Source of the DNA: Actinomycetota bacterium
GTDB taxonomy: Bacteria > Actinomycetota > UBA4738
Direction of reading: 5' to 3'
Assembly (NCBI GenBank): GCA_005888465.1
Contig: VAYJ01000064.1
Span: forward strand, 7,303-31,139
DNA length: 23,837 nucleotides
This document shows positions 14,271-22,179 of this stretch, piece after piece; position 1 is the stretch's first letter; each line of letters opens with the position of its first letter. Under the pieces are notes generated by a model that was not told where the DNA came from, searched no databases, and was given only the letters and a program-made list of their open reading frames with translations. The translations under genes and the position numbers were made by a program.

Positions 14271-15147
14271 CGGCCCCGACGACCTGCGCGATGGCCGCCC
14301 GGGCCATCTCCAGGTCGTCGTGGTCCTTCAGCACGGCGCCGAGCGTCGCGTCGGCCGTCTCGCCGTTCAGCGCCGGCGCGTCCAGGAACGCAAGTGCGTG
14401 CGCCCAGTCGATCGACTCGGCCACGCCGGGTCGCTTTGCGACGTCCATGACGCGGATGCGCGCGACGGCCGCGGCAACCTGCCGCGCGAGGGCGGCCGAC
14501 GCCTCGGGGGCGCGCAGACCGATGATCTCCACCTCGCGCTCCAGGGTCGGGTGATCGATCCAGTGATAGAGGCAGCGGCGCTTCAGCGCGTCGTGCAGCT
14601 CGCGGGTCCGGTTCGACGTAACGATCACCGCCGGCGGGTGTTCCGCCGCGACGCGACCGAGCTCCGGGATCGACACCGCGAACTCCGAGAGCACCTCGAG
14701 CAGGAACGCCTCGAACTCGTCGTCGGCGCGGTCCAGCTCGTCCACCAGGAGCACGGCGCCCCGTCCGGCGCGGATCGCCTCGAGGAGCGGCCGTTCGACC
14801 AGGAAATCGGGCCCGAAGAGGTCGTCGACGTGGCCGGCCGCCTCGGGCCCGGGCATCGCGCGGATCGCGAGGAGCTGCCGTGGGTAATTCCACTCGTACA
14901 GCGCCTGGCTCGCGTCGATGCCCTCGTAGCACTGGAGCCGGATGAGCCGCCGGTCGAGCGCGGCGGCGAGGGCCTTCGCGACCTCGGTCTTGCCGACGCC
15001 GGCCTCGCCCTCCAGGAGCAGCGGCTTGTCGAGCGAGAGCGCGAGGTAGATGGCCGTCGCGAGCCCGCGGTCGGCGAGGTACGCCTCGCCTTGCAATGAC
15101 CGCTGCAGGTCCCCGACGGACTCGAACGGAGGCTGGCGCTCGCTCAC
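14263..15147 (-). CDS. coxD: MoxR-type AAA+ ATPase CoxD (molybdenum hydroxylase maturation)
   Basis: A 294-residue MoxR-branch AAA+ ATPase. Walker A is GEAGVGKT (47-54), Walker B LLVDELD (133-139), sensor 1 VIVTSNRTRELHDALKRRC with the arginine-finger region, and the C-terminal lid runs over about 200-294. In Afipia (Oligotropha) carboxidovorans CoxD is a membrane-associated chaperone that helps insert sulfur and copper at the molybdenum site. Form II enzymes lack the copper, so its role here would be sulfuration or folding. GTG at 15147 overlaps the stop of the FAD oxidoreductase in a GTGA junction (4 bases), and coxE overlaps its end. All three are therefore made together. Confidence 0.92.
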   Translation of the reverse strand: MSERQPPFESVGDLQRSLQGEAYLADRGLATAIYLALSLDKPLLLEGEAGVGKTEVAKALAAALDRRLIRLQCYEGIDASQALYEWNYPRQLLAIRAMPGPEAAGHVDDLFGPDFLVERPLLEAIRAGRGAVLLVDELDRADDEFEAFLLEVLSEFAVSIPELGRVAAEHPPAVIVTSNRTRELHDALKRRCLYHWIDHPTLEREVEIIGLRAPEASAALARQVAAAVARIRVMDVAKRPGVAESIDWAHALAFLDAPALNGETADATLGAVLKDHDDLEMARAAIAQVVGADG

Positions 15148-16331
15148 TCGACCATGGTACGGGCAAAGCGATCGGGGGCGAACGGCGCTGGATCGAAGGG
15201 AGGCGGCTCGCCCTGCGCGAGCGCCGCGACGAGCTCACCCGTGCCGCCCCCGAGGATCACGCCCTGCGATCCGTGGCCCGATGCCACGATCAGGCCATCG
15301 GCCACGCGAGCGACGATCGGGCGATCGTCCGGCGTCACCGGCCGCACACCCCACCATGCCGCCAGCGGCCGGGCCTCGGCCAGGCCGGGGAACATGCGGA
15401 CCGCACTCGAGAGGATCTTGCGAGGGACCTCCGGATCCTCGGGCTCCTCGGTGACCGCCCATGCCCGCGACCCGCCGGCGAGGACCGTGCCGTCGGGGTT
15501 CGGCTGGACGAGGCCGCCGACGAACGGGCGCGATCCCTCGGCCGCCCACGTGCGGGCGGTGAGGAACGCGGGCGTCTCTCGCTCGGACACGAGGTGCCAG
15601 CCCGCCCGGCCGATGAGCCGGCTCGGGCCCGCGCCGTTCGCGCCCAGGTGAACGAGCCAGCCGCGCGCGCCGGCGATCGGGAGGTCGACTCCCAGTGGAC
15701 GCGTGAGGGTCGCGGTCCACGGCCCCGCCGCGAGCACTACCGTCGAGGCGAGGATCGGTCCCCGGTCGGTCACGACGCCCGTGACGCGGCCGCTGCCTCG
15801 AATGACGGATCGCACCGTCTCGCCGGTGCGAACGTCGGCGCCGCGCTCGCGCGCGAGCAGGGCGAGACCTACCGTCAGGGCAGCCGGGTCCACGCGCCGG
15901 CCGTCCTGCAGCAGCCAGCCGCTGGAGAGCTCGGGCGCGAGCGCCGGCTCCAGTTCGCGAAGCGCCGAACCGTCGACCGCCTCGATCGGGACCCCGCACG
16001 CGGCCGCCGTCTCCGCCTCCTCGCGCGCCGCCTCACGTTCCACGTCGTCCTCGGCGACGATCAGGAACCCGATCGGCGAGGGATCCAGGTGGACGCGAAG
16101 GGGCGCGTCGCGGACGACGTCCTCGTACGTCGCGCTCGACCGCCCAGCCATCGGCAAGAGCGCCGCGTCGAGCGGCGTGAGCAGCAGCCCGTGGTTCCGT
16201 CCCGACGCTCCCGCCGCGATCTGTTCGCGCTCCAGAAGCACGACGCTCGCGCCGCGCGTCGCGAGCTCGTACGCGCACGCGCAGCCGATGATCCCGCCGC
16301 CGACGACGGCGACGTCGAAGGCGTCGCTCAC
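15144..16331 (-). CDS. FAD-dependent amino-acid oxidase/dehydrogenase (DadA/glycine-oxidase type) within the cox operon
   Basis: A 395-residue DAO-fold flavoenzyme, which would oxidise an amine or amino acid (for example a D-amino acid, glycine, sarcosine or hydroxyproline type substrate). The N-terminal dinucleotide motif is VAVVGGGIIGCACAYELATRG (8-27), followed by VVLLERE and GASGRNHGLL (41-50). The mid-protein strand VVLAAGPWT (198-206) and C-terminal GVRPVTPDDRPIV (328-340) and GHGSQGVILGGGTGE (352-366) are classic for this family. No Fe-S cysteines or second domain are seen. GTG at 16331 places the Rossmann strand at the N-terminus. It lies 19 bases after coxM, and its stop overlaps coxD by 4 bases. 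This coupling is unusual for a cox operon and suggests a metabolic tie to the molybdenum enzyme's substrate. Confidence 0.88.
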   Translation of the reverse strand: MSDAFDVAVVGGGIIGCACAYELATRGASVVLLEREQIAAGASGRNHGLLLTPLDAALLPMAGRSSATYEDVVRDAPLRVHLDPSPIGFLIVAEDDVEREAAREEAETAAACGVPIEAVDGSALRELEPALAPELSSGWLLQDGRRVDPAALTVGLALLARERGADVRTGETVRSVIRGSGRVTGVVTDRGPILASTVVLAAGPWTATLTRPLGVDLPIAGARGWLVHLGANGAGPSRLIGRAGWHLVSERETPAFLTARTWAAEGSRPFVGGLVQPNPDGTVLAGGSRAWAVTEEPEDPEVPRKILSSAVRMFPGLAEARPLAAWWGVRPVTPDDRPIVARVADGLIVASGHGSQGVILGGGTGELVAALAQGEPPPFDPAPFAPDRFARTMVE

Positions 16332-16350
16332 GCGCAAGGTCCCTGACGGG

Positions 16351-17205
16351 TCAGGCGACCGCGGCCTCGAGCGCCCGGCGGACGAGGATCGACGAGAGCG
16401 CCGTGCGGTACTCCGCGCTCGCGTTCGTGTCCGAGGGCGGGTTCGTCCCCTCGGGCGCATGGGCCGCCGCCTCGGCGAACGCCTCCGCCGAGGCGGGTCT
16501 CCCCGCGAGCGCGGACTCGACGCCGGCCGACCGAAGCGGCGTGGTGGCCATGTTCGTGAGCCCGACCGCTGCGCGCTTCACCGTGCCGTCGTCCCGTTCG
16601 ACGAGCGCCGCCACGCCGACGATCGCCCAATCGATCGCACGGCGGTGGAACTTCTGGTAGGACCAGCCGGTCCCGGCAGCGAGCTTCGGCACGCGCACCG
16701 ACGTGAGCAGGTCCTGCGGCCCGAGCGCCGTCTCGAAGAAGTTCGTGAAGAACCCCGAGGCCGGCACGGTCCGTTCGCCCCCGGGGCCGCGCACGACGAG
16801 CTCCGCATCTACGGTAAGGAGCGCCACCGGCGGGTCGGAGGCCGGGTCGCCGTGGGCGAGCGAGCCGCCGATCGTTGCGCGGTGCCGAACCTGCGGGTCG
16901 CCGACCTGCCCGGCCGCCTCCGCGATCAGGCCGCAGTGCCGGCGGAGCAGGTCGCTCGCCGCGATGTCGCACATCCGGGTCAGCGCGCCGATCTCCACGT
17001 GGTCGCCGGCGTCCTTGATGTAGGCGAGGTCGGAGAGCCCGCCGATGTCGATCAGCACCGACGGTCGGGCCAGCCGGAGCTTCATGAGCGGGAGCAGCGA
17101 ATGGCCGCCCGCGAGAAGCTTCGCGTCGTCGCCGTGCTCGCCGAGCAGCTGCACAGCGTGGTCAGTCGATTCGGCGACCTCATAGTCGAAGGCGGCTGGG
17201 ATCAT
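16351..17205 (-). CDS. coxM: Molybdenum hydroxylase FAD subunit (CoxM-like)
   Basis: A 284-residue medium subunit that passes electrons from the Fe-S subunit to the acceptor through FAD. The two FAD pyrophosphate motifs are AGGHS (32-36, in LLAGGHSLLPLMKLRLA) and TIGGSLAHGDPASD (111-124). Further family marks are LIDIGGLSDLAYI, DIAASDLLRRHCGLIAEAAGQVGDPQVRHRAT and the C-terminal NMATTPLRSAGVESALAG. The domain order matches CoxM/XDH-B without insertions. The ATG at 17205 overlaps the coxL stop as ATGA. The subunit belongs to the form II-type order S-L-M. The FAD oxidoreductase follows 19 bases later. Confidence 0.95.
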   Translation of the reverse strand: MIPAAFDYEVAESTDHAVQLLGEHGDDAKLLAGGHSLLPLMKLRLARPSVLIDIGGLSDLAYIKDAGDHVEIGALTRMCDIAASDLLRRHCGLIAEAAGQVGDPQVRHRATIGGSLAHGDPASDPPVALLTVDAELVVRGPGGERTVPASGFFTNFFETALGPQDLLTSVRVPKLAAGTGWSYQKFHRRAIDWAIVGVAALVERDDGTVKRAAVGLTNMATTPLRSAGVESALAGRPASAEAFAEAAAHAPEGTNPPSDTNASAEYRTALSSILVRRALEAAVA

Positions 17206-19574
17206 CGGCCATCACCTCCCCTGGTGGAGCGGATGGTTCGCCAGACGTTCTCCGGGCTCGCCGGGCGTGGCACGTCCGTCACCCCCAGGTGCGAGAGCGC
17301 GTCGATCACCGCGTTGATCACCGCCGGGGGCGAGGCGATCGTGCCCGTCTCCCCGACTCCTTTCACGCCGAGCTCGTTGGTGGTGGAGGGGAGCTCCGGT
17401 CCGCGCCCGATCACGATCGAGGGGACGTCGCTCGCCGCGGGGACCTCGTAGTTGGTGAGCGAGGCGGTGAGCAGCTGGCCGTCGTCGGAGTAGACCGCCT
17501 CCTCGAAGAGCGCCTCCGCAATCCCCTGGATCACGCCGCCCGCGACCTGCCCGTCGACGATCTGCGGGTTGATCACGACGCCGACGTCGTCGACCGCGAC
17601 GTACTTGAGGATGTCCACCTGGCCGGTCTCGGTGTCCACCTCGACCGCGCAGATGTGCGCCCCGTACGGGAAGACGAAGTTCGCCGCGTCGTAGACGGCG
17701 GTCTCCTCCAGGCCGGGTTCCATCCCGTCGGGGAGGTCGTGGGCGGTCCACGCCGACCATGCGAGGCCGGGCACGGTCTTCGCCCGGTCGGGCGCGCCCT
17801 TGACCGAGAACGTGCCGCTCGCGTAGTCGAGGTCCTCATCGGACACCTCGAGCTCGTGCGCCGCGATCCTCCTCGTCTTCTCGACGATCTTCATCGCCGC
17901 CCGGTGGACGGCCACGCCGCCGATCGCGATGCTCCGGCTCCCGTACGTGTCCATGCCGAGCGGGGCGAGCGTCGTGTCGCCGGTGATGACCTCGATGTCG
18001 TCGAACGGGATCCCGAGGTCGTCGGCGACGATCTGGGCAAACGTGGTCGCGTGGCCCTGCCCATGGGGGGAGGTCCCGGCGATCACCTGCACCTTGCCCG
18101 TCGGGGAGAGGCGGATCGTGGCCGCATCCCAGCCGCCCGCGGCGTAGTTCAGGGCCTTCAGGACACGCGACGGCGCAAGGCCGCACATCTCGAGATAGGT
18201 GGACAGGCCGATCCCGATCTGCTTGGTATCACCGCGCTCCCGCCGGACCTGCTGCTCCTTGCGCAGCTGGTCGTATCCGGCCAGCTCGAGCGCCTGATCG
18301 AGCGTCGCGTCGTAGTTGCCCGAGTCGATCGAGAGCCCGCCCGGCATGGGCGTCGGCTCGGTGAAGGCGGGGAGGAAGTTCAGGCGGCGGATCTCCACGG
18401 GGTCCTTGCCGACCTTCCGGGCGAGGGCCTCGATGATGCGCTCGATCGCGTACGTCGCCTCGGGCCGCCCCGCGCCGCGATAGGCGTCCGTCGGCGTGGT
18501 GTTCGTGAACACGCCGGTGAAGTTGACCTCGTACGCATCGCCGCCGTAGCACCCGCAATAGACGAACGCGCCCAGGAGCGGCGTCCCCGGCGTGATGATC
18601 ATGAGGTACGCCCCCATGTTCACCATGATGTTGAACCGGAAGCCGCGGATCTTGCCCTGCTCGTCCGCGGCGAGCTCTGCCACCTGGATCTGGTCGCGGC
18701 CGTGGTGGGTCGCGAGGTAGTTCTCCGAGCGCTCCTCGACCCACTTCACCGGCCGGCCGAGCTTCTTCGCGACGAGCAGGCAGAGCGCCTCCTCGGCGTA
18801 GACCTGCAGCTTCGAGCCGAAGCCGCCTCCCACCCGAGGGGCGATGACGCGGAGCTTCGACTCCGGGATGCCGGTCGCGACCACCATCGCCACGCGCACG
18901 ATGTGCGGGATCTGCGTGGCCGACCAAAGGGTGTACTCGCCCATCGCAGGTGAGGGATCGGCGATCACTGCGCGCGTCTCGATCGCGGTCGGAATCGCAC
19001 GCTGGATCACATAGCGCTCCTTGACCACGACCGGCGCCGCGGCGAACACGGCGTCGACGTCGCCGTTCTTCAGGCTCCAGGTGTAGGCCTTGTTCGTTCC
19101 CTGGTCCTCGTGCACCAGGGGCGCCCCGTCGGCGAGTGCGGCCTCCATGTCGACGACGACCGGGAGGGGTTCGTAGTCGACCTCCACGGCTTCTGCGGCG
19201 TCCTTCGCCGCCGCGCGAGAGGTGGCGAGCACCACCGCGACGCCGTCGCCCTGATGCCGCGCTTCGTCCTTGGTGAGCGGCCAGTGCGGCGGGTTTTTCA
19301 GGTCCTCGCTCACTGCCCAGGCCATGAGGAGCGGCCCTGCCCAATCGGCCGCGAGGTCAGCGCCGGTATAGACGGCGACGACGCCGTCCATGGCGAGCGC
19401 CTTCGACGCGTCGACGCCCTTGATACGCGCATGCGCGAACGGGCTTCGAACGACGACCATGTGCAGCATCCCTGGCATCGTGAGGTCGTCGGTGTACCTG
19501 GCCTGCCCGGTGATGAGCTCCGGGTCCTCCTTGCGAGGCGGTGAGGTCCCGATCGTGCGTTCGGCGACGGCCAT
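17202..19574 (-). CDS. coxL: Form II aerobic CO-dehydrogenase-like molybdenum subunit (CoxL-like)
   Basis: A 790-residue catalytic subunit carrying the molybdenum-pterin cytosine dinucleotide cofactor, in the xanthine-dehydrogenase superfamily. Cofactor motifs are GGGFGSK (249-255), AYRGAGR (364-370), the GQGHATTF segment (505-512) and the terminal GVKGVGETG with the conserved catalytic Glu (E742). The active-site loop AYRGAGR defines form II; form I, proven for CO, has AYxCSFR and its Cys ligates copper. This enzyme lacks that Cys. CO oxidation by form II has been reported only rarely, so the substrate may be another aldehyde, purine or aromatic compound. ATG at 19574 overlaps the coxS stop (TGATG). 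Length is usual. Confidence 0.95.
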   Translation of the reverse strand: MAVAERTIGTSPPRKEDPELITGQARYTDDLTMPGMLHMVVVRSPFAHARIKGVDASKALAMDGVVAVYTGADLAADWAGPLLMAWAVSEDLKNPPHWPLTKDEARHQGDGVAVVLATSRAAAKDAAEAVEVDYEPLPVVVDMEAALADGAPLVHEDQGTNKAYTWSLKNGDVDAVFAAAPVVVKERYVIQRAIPTAIETRAVIADPSPAMGEYTLWSATQIPHIVRVAMVVATGIPESKLRVIAPRVGGGFGSKLQVYAEEALCLLVAKKLGRPVKWVEERSENYLATHHGRDQIQVAELAADEQGKIRGFRFNIMVNMGAYLMIITPGTPLLGAFVYCGCYGGDAYEVNFTGVFTNTTPTDAYRGAGRPEATYAIERIIEALARKVGKDPVEIRRLNFLPAFTEPTPMPGGLSIDSGNYDATLDQALELAGYDQLRKEQQVRRERGDTKQIGIGLSTYLEMCGLAPSRVLKALNYAAGGWDAATIRLSPTGKVQVIAGTSPHGQGHATTFAQIVADDLGIPFDDIEVITGDTTLAPLGMDTYGSRSIAIGGVAVHRAAMKIVEKTRRIAAHELEVSDEDLDYASGTFSVKGAPDRAKTVPGLAWSAWTAHDLPDGMEPGLEETAVYDAANFVFPYGAHICAVEVDTETGQVDILKYVAVDDVGVVINPQIVDGQVAGGVIQGIAEALFEEAVYSDDGQLLTASLTNYEVPAASDVPSIVIGRGPELPSTTNELGVKGVGETGTIASPPAVINAVIDALSHLGVTDVPRPASPENVWRTIRSTRGGDGR

Positions 19575-20080
19575 CAGGACCCACCCCCCTTCCCCGCTCT
19601 GGCCTTGACTCCGCCCTGCATCTCCTGCGACGCGGCCATGACGGCCTGCACGATGTTCTGGTAGCCCGTGCATCGGCAGAGGTTGCCCTCCAGGCCGATG
19701 CGCACCTCAGCCTCCGAGAGTGGGCCTGCCGCCTCCCGGATGAGGCTGTCGGCGGCCATGATCATGCCGGGCGTGCAATAGCCGCATTGCAGGCCGTGGT
19801 GCTCGTGGAACGCTCGTTGGATGGGGTGCAGCTCGCCGTTGGTCGCCATGGCCTCGATCGTCGTGACCTCGTGGCCGTCGGCCTGGACCGCGAGCATCGT
19901 GCAGGACTTCACCGACTGGCCGTCCAAGAGCACGGTGCACGATCCGCACGTGGACGTGTCGCATCCCACGTTCGTGCCCGTGAGCCCCAGGGTCTCGCGA
20001 AGGAAGTAGACGAGTAGCTGCCTTGGTTCGACATCCGCCTCCCGACGGGTGCCGTTGACGGTCACGGAGATCTGTCGCAA
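19574..20080 (-). CDS. coxS: Molybdenum hydroxylase [2Fe-2S] subunit (CoxS-like)
   Basis: A small iron-sulfur subunit that carries electrons from the Mo site to FAD. With the start used here it has 168 residues. The plant-type ferredoxin cluster is bound by C40, C45, C48 and C60 (VGCDTSTCGSCTVLLDG), and the second cluster by C99, C102, C135 and C137 (QCGYCTPGM and LCRCTGY). TTG at 20080 is chosen because GGGAGG sits 5 bases upstream and the protein then begins RQISVTVNG, as in the family. An in-frame ATG at 20098 has no ribosome site and would add 6 residues. It is the first gene of the coxSLM group, 95-113 bases downstream of the cyclase-receptor gene. Confidence 0.93.
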   Translation of the reverse strand: MRQISVTVNGTRREADVEPRQLLVYFLRETLGLTGTNVGCDTSTCGSCTVLLDGQSVKSCTMLAVQADGHEVTTIEAMATNGELHPIQRAFHEHHGLQCGYCTPGMIMAADSLIREAAGPLSEAEVRIGLEGNLCRCTGYQNIVQAVMAASQEMQGGVKARAGKGGGS

Positions 20081-20085
20081 GGACG

Positions 20086-20091
20086 CCTCCC
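20086..20091 (-). promoter_or_regulatory. Ribosome binding site deciding the coxS start
   Basis: GGGAGG on the minus strand lies 5 bases before the TTG at 20080 and downstream of the alternative ATG at 20098. It therefore supports the TTG as the true coxS start. Confidence 0.6.
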
Positions 20092-20128
20092 TTCCCATGC
20101 CCGGAGCGGGCGCCGACGAGAGAGCCGC

Positions 20129-20134
20129 AGTGTA
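20129..20134 (-). promoter_or_regulatory. Candidate -10 element of the cox operon
   Basis: TACACT on the minus strand, between the cyclase-receptor stop and coxS, would give a leader of roughly 40 bases before the TTG start. An 18-base spacer leads back to a poor -35 (TTCGCC). Cotranscription with the upstream cyclase gene is the alternative. Confidence 0.3.
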
Positions 20135-20193
20135 TCCGGTGGGCGCTGGGCGGGCGAACCGAGCAGAAGAGCCAGGCCATGCCGCCGCGGCCC

Positions 20194-22056
20194 TCAGTCA
20201 GGCGCCAGAAGCGCATCCGGTACGGCGACGGTCTCAAAGGTCGTTGCCTTGCCGCCAGTGATCCGGTAGATCGCCACGACGTTCAGGGTCGTGTCGCCGG
20301 TGGGTGTGATCAAGAAGCTGCCGAGGATCCCGTTCGAGATGCTCGTCTTGAACAGGTTCGTGGTTACTGATGCGCGCGTCCCATCGGAGCGGGCGATCGC
20401 ATCCAGCAAGAGGTCGATCACCTGACCTGCGTCGAGCGCGAAGCGAGTGGGCGCCTCGCCGAACTTCTTCGAGAAAGATGCGACGAACTGCCTGCCCGCC
20501 GAGCCGAGGTCGTTGTTCGCGGGGCCGGGTTGGCTGAAGGTCATGCCGTCGGCGGCGGTACCGGCGAGCACCCCCGCCTGGGGGTCAAAGACGTCAGGAG
20601 CCATGAATTGGACCGTAGGGGCGAGGTGGGCCCGGAGATCGGTCAACAGCTGGACGCTGCGGGACTCGGACGAGACTCCGAGGAAGACGCCGTCGGCGCC
20701 GGTCCGCAAGATGGCGGCGGCGAGTATGTCATCGTTGCTCGCTGCTGCATCCCAAGAACTACTGCCCGCAACCTCGATCCCGAGCCTCCTGGCCGAGCGG
20801 ATGAAGTAGGCCACGAACAACTCGCTGGGGGCGTCGCCCTGGTCCACGACATAGACGCGTTTGACGCCGAGTGTCTGAGCCACAATCGCGTCGGCGGCGG
20901 CCTGCACGTCGTCGGCCGGGACGACGCGCGCGAAGTTGCGTCGCCCGGTGGGGTAGTACGCATCGGGTTCGTCCGAATCTGCCACGAGCGTGCGCCGCGT
21001 CAGTCCAACGTAGGTACTCGACGGGCTCACGATGGCAAGGGGACCGCCGGGAGCGCCGTTCAGGATCGGGATCCCCACCACGGCACAGCCGGAGGAGAAA
21101 GGCCCGGCTATGGCGATCACACTCGGGTCCTTGACGTAGTCGTCGGCATTCGCCGAGCACGTCCCCTCGTCGAAGCCGACGCTGCCGGGTGCAGCGTCGT
21201 CGCAGACTTGCAGACCGATGCGGTATCGGCCGGCCTCATACCCGTGGCGCTCGAGCGCGAGCGTCATCGCGTCGATCATTGGAGTACTCGTCTCAAGCGC
21301 CCCCGGCTGGAGGGGAAGGTCGGTCGCGATCAATAGCTGGGGCGAACCCGCGCCTTCGTAGTGAACCGGGCCGCACCGGTTGGACCCCAACGCTCGAAAA
21401 CTGGGCAGACTCGGACCGCGGGCTCGAATGAATTCGACGGACGCCACGGCGACACCAGCCGCCAGAAGGACCCCGACGCCCATGAGCAGAACGCTTCTCC
21501 GCCGTGCACGCCACGGCTTGCTCGACGAAGGGGCAGGAGGCGAGGGAGAAAGGTCGACGGTCGGGATGACCTCCACGTAGCGAACGGGATCGGCAATACC
21601 CTTCACCGCCGTCGGTCGGCGCGGCGCGTATCTCGCCTCGTCGTCCCGTCCCGCCAAGTGGGCGACGGTCTCGCTTGCGAGAATCTCGCCCCCCTTCGCG
21701 AGACTGCACAGCCGAGCAGCGACGTTCAGCGCACGGCCGCGATAGCCGCCCGCCGTCGGGACTGCCTCGCCGGCGTCGAGCCCGATCCCCACCCCGAGTG
21801 GAAGCGCCGGCTCGCCGTCGACCCGCTCGCGGACCCGCTTCTGCAACTCCACGGCGCCACGGACCGCTGAGCGCGCGGACGTGAAGACACACAACGCTTC
21901 GTCGCCGCGCAGTTCAACAACCTCGCCACCTTGGGCCCTCGCTGCGCCATTGGCGATCACAGCGAACCTGCCGGCAAGCACCGAGGCGGCCTTGTCGCCG
22001 TGCTCGTCGCTGTACCGCGTGTACCCGCGCAAGTCGGCGATCAAGAAGGTGCGCAC
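20194..22056 (-). CDS. Membrane nucleotide cyclase fused to an extracellular LivK-like ligand-binding domain
   Basis: A 620-residue receptor-like protein. Residues 1-165 are a class III cyclase domain with metal ligands D8 (LIADLRGYTRYSDEHGD) and D52 (VVELRGDEALCVF), transition-state residues N111 and R115 (RALNVAARL), and the terminal VKGI. A Pro/Ser linker and basic RARRR lead to one membrane helix (188-207). Residues from about 225 form a type I periplasmic-binding domain like branched-chain amino-acid SBPs (AIAGPFSSGCAVVGIPILN, PDAYYPTGRRNFARVVPADDVQAAA, VYVVDQGDAPS). Cytoplasmic catalysis and extracellular sensing follow from this order. Purine-recognition positions are E48 and G104, unlike Lys/Asp of adenylate or Glu/Cys of guanylate cyclases. 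GTG 22056 is the start. No ABC permease is nearby. It precedes coxS on the same strand, so it may sense the cox substrate. Confidence 0.88.
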   Translation of the reverse strand: MRTFLIADLRGYTRYSDEHGDKAASVLAGRFAVIANGAARAQGGEVVELRGDEALCVFTSARSAVRGAVELQKRVRERVDGEPALPLGVGIGLDAGEAVPTAGGYRGRALNVAARLCSLAKGGEILASETVAHLAGRDDEARYAPRRPTAVKGIADPVRYVEVIPTVDLSPSPPAPSSSKPWRARRRSVLLMGVGVLLAAGVAVASVEFIRARGPSLPSFRALGSNRCGPVHYEGAGSPQLLIATDLPLQPGALETSTPMIDAMTLALERHGYEAGRYRIGLQVCDDAAPGSVGFDEGTCSANADDYVKDPSVIAIAGPFSSGCAVVGIPILNGAPGGPLAIVSPSSTYVGLTRRTLVADSDEPDAYYPTGRRNFARVVPADDVQAAADAIVAQTLGVKRVYVVDQGDAPSELFVAYFIRSARRLGIEVAGSSSWDAAASNDDILAAAILRTGADGVFLGVSSESRSVQLLTDLRAHLAPTVQFMAPDVFDPQAGVLAGTAADGMTFSQPGPANNDLGSAGRQFVASFSKKFGEAPTRFALDAGQVIDLLLDAIARSDGTRASVTTNLFKTSISNGILGSFLITPTGDTTLNVVAIYRITGGKATTFETVAVPDALLAPD

Positions 22057-22149
22057 GCGCGTTTCTTCATCGGCGGCGCTCAGCGAGAGTCTATGACGTC
22101 ACGTCCCGCCGTGGCCCTCGACCGGGAGCGTCAGAGCAGGCGAGTGCAA

Positions 22150-22165
22150 CGAGGACATGTCCTCG
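22150..22165. repeat. Perfect 16-bp palindrome, possible operator
   Basis: CGAGGACATGTCCTCG reads identically on both strands. It lies 14 bases past the aminotransferase stop and 93 bases before the cyclase-receptor start. It has no loop and no following T-run, so it does not look like a terminator. It may be a dimer-binding operator for the cyclase gene; no regulator is assigned. Confidence 0.4.
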
Positions 22166-22179
22166 CGTGACCGCGATGG

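Noticed and set aside
17289..18953. A 554-codon rightward open frame within coxL.
   Set aside because: Long antisense frames are common in GC-rich DNA. It is Arg/Val/Asp-rich without motifs, while coxL is a complete conserved protein.
22094..22101. TGACGTCA, an 8-bp palindrome like a CRE or CRP-type site, near the cyclase gene.
   Set aside because: Too short to be informative and unlike bacterial CRP sites, which have longer spaced arms.
22150..22165. Rho-independent terminator after the aminotransferase.
   Set aside because: A perfect palindrome without a loop, with no following U-rich stretch on the minus strand.
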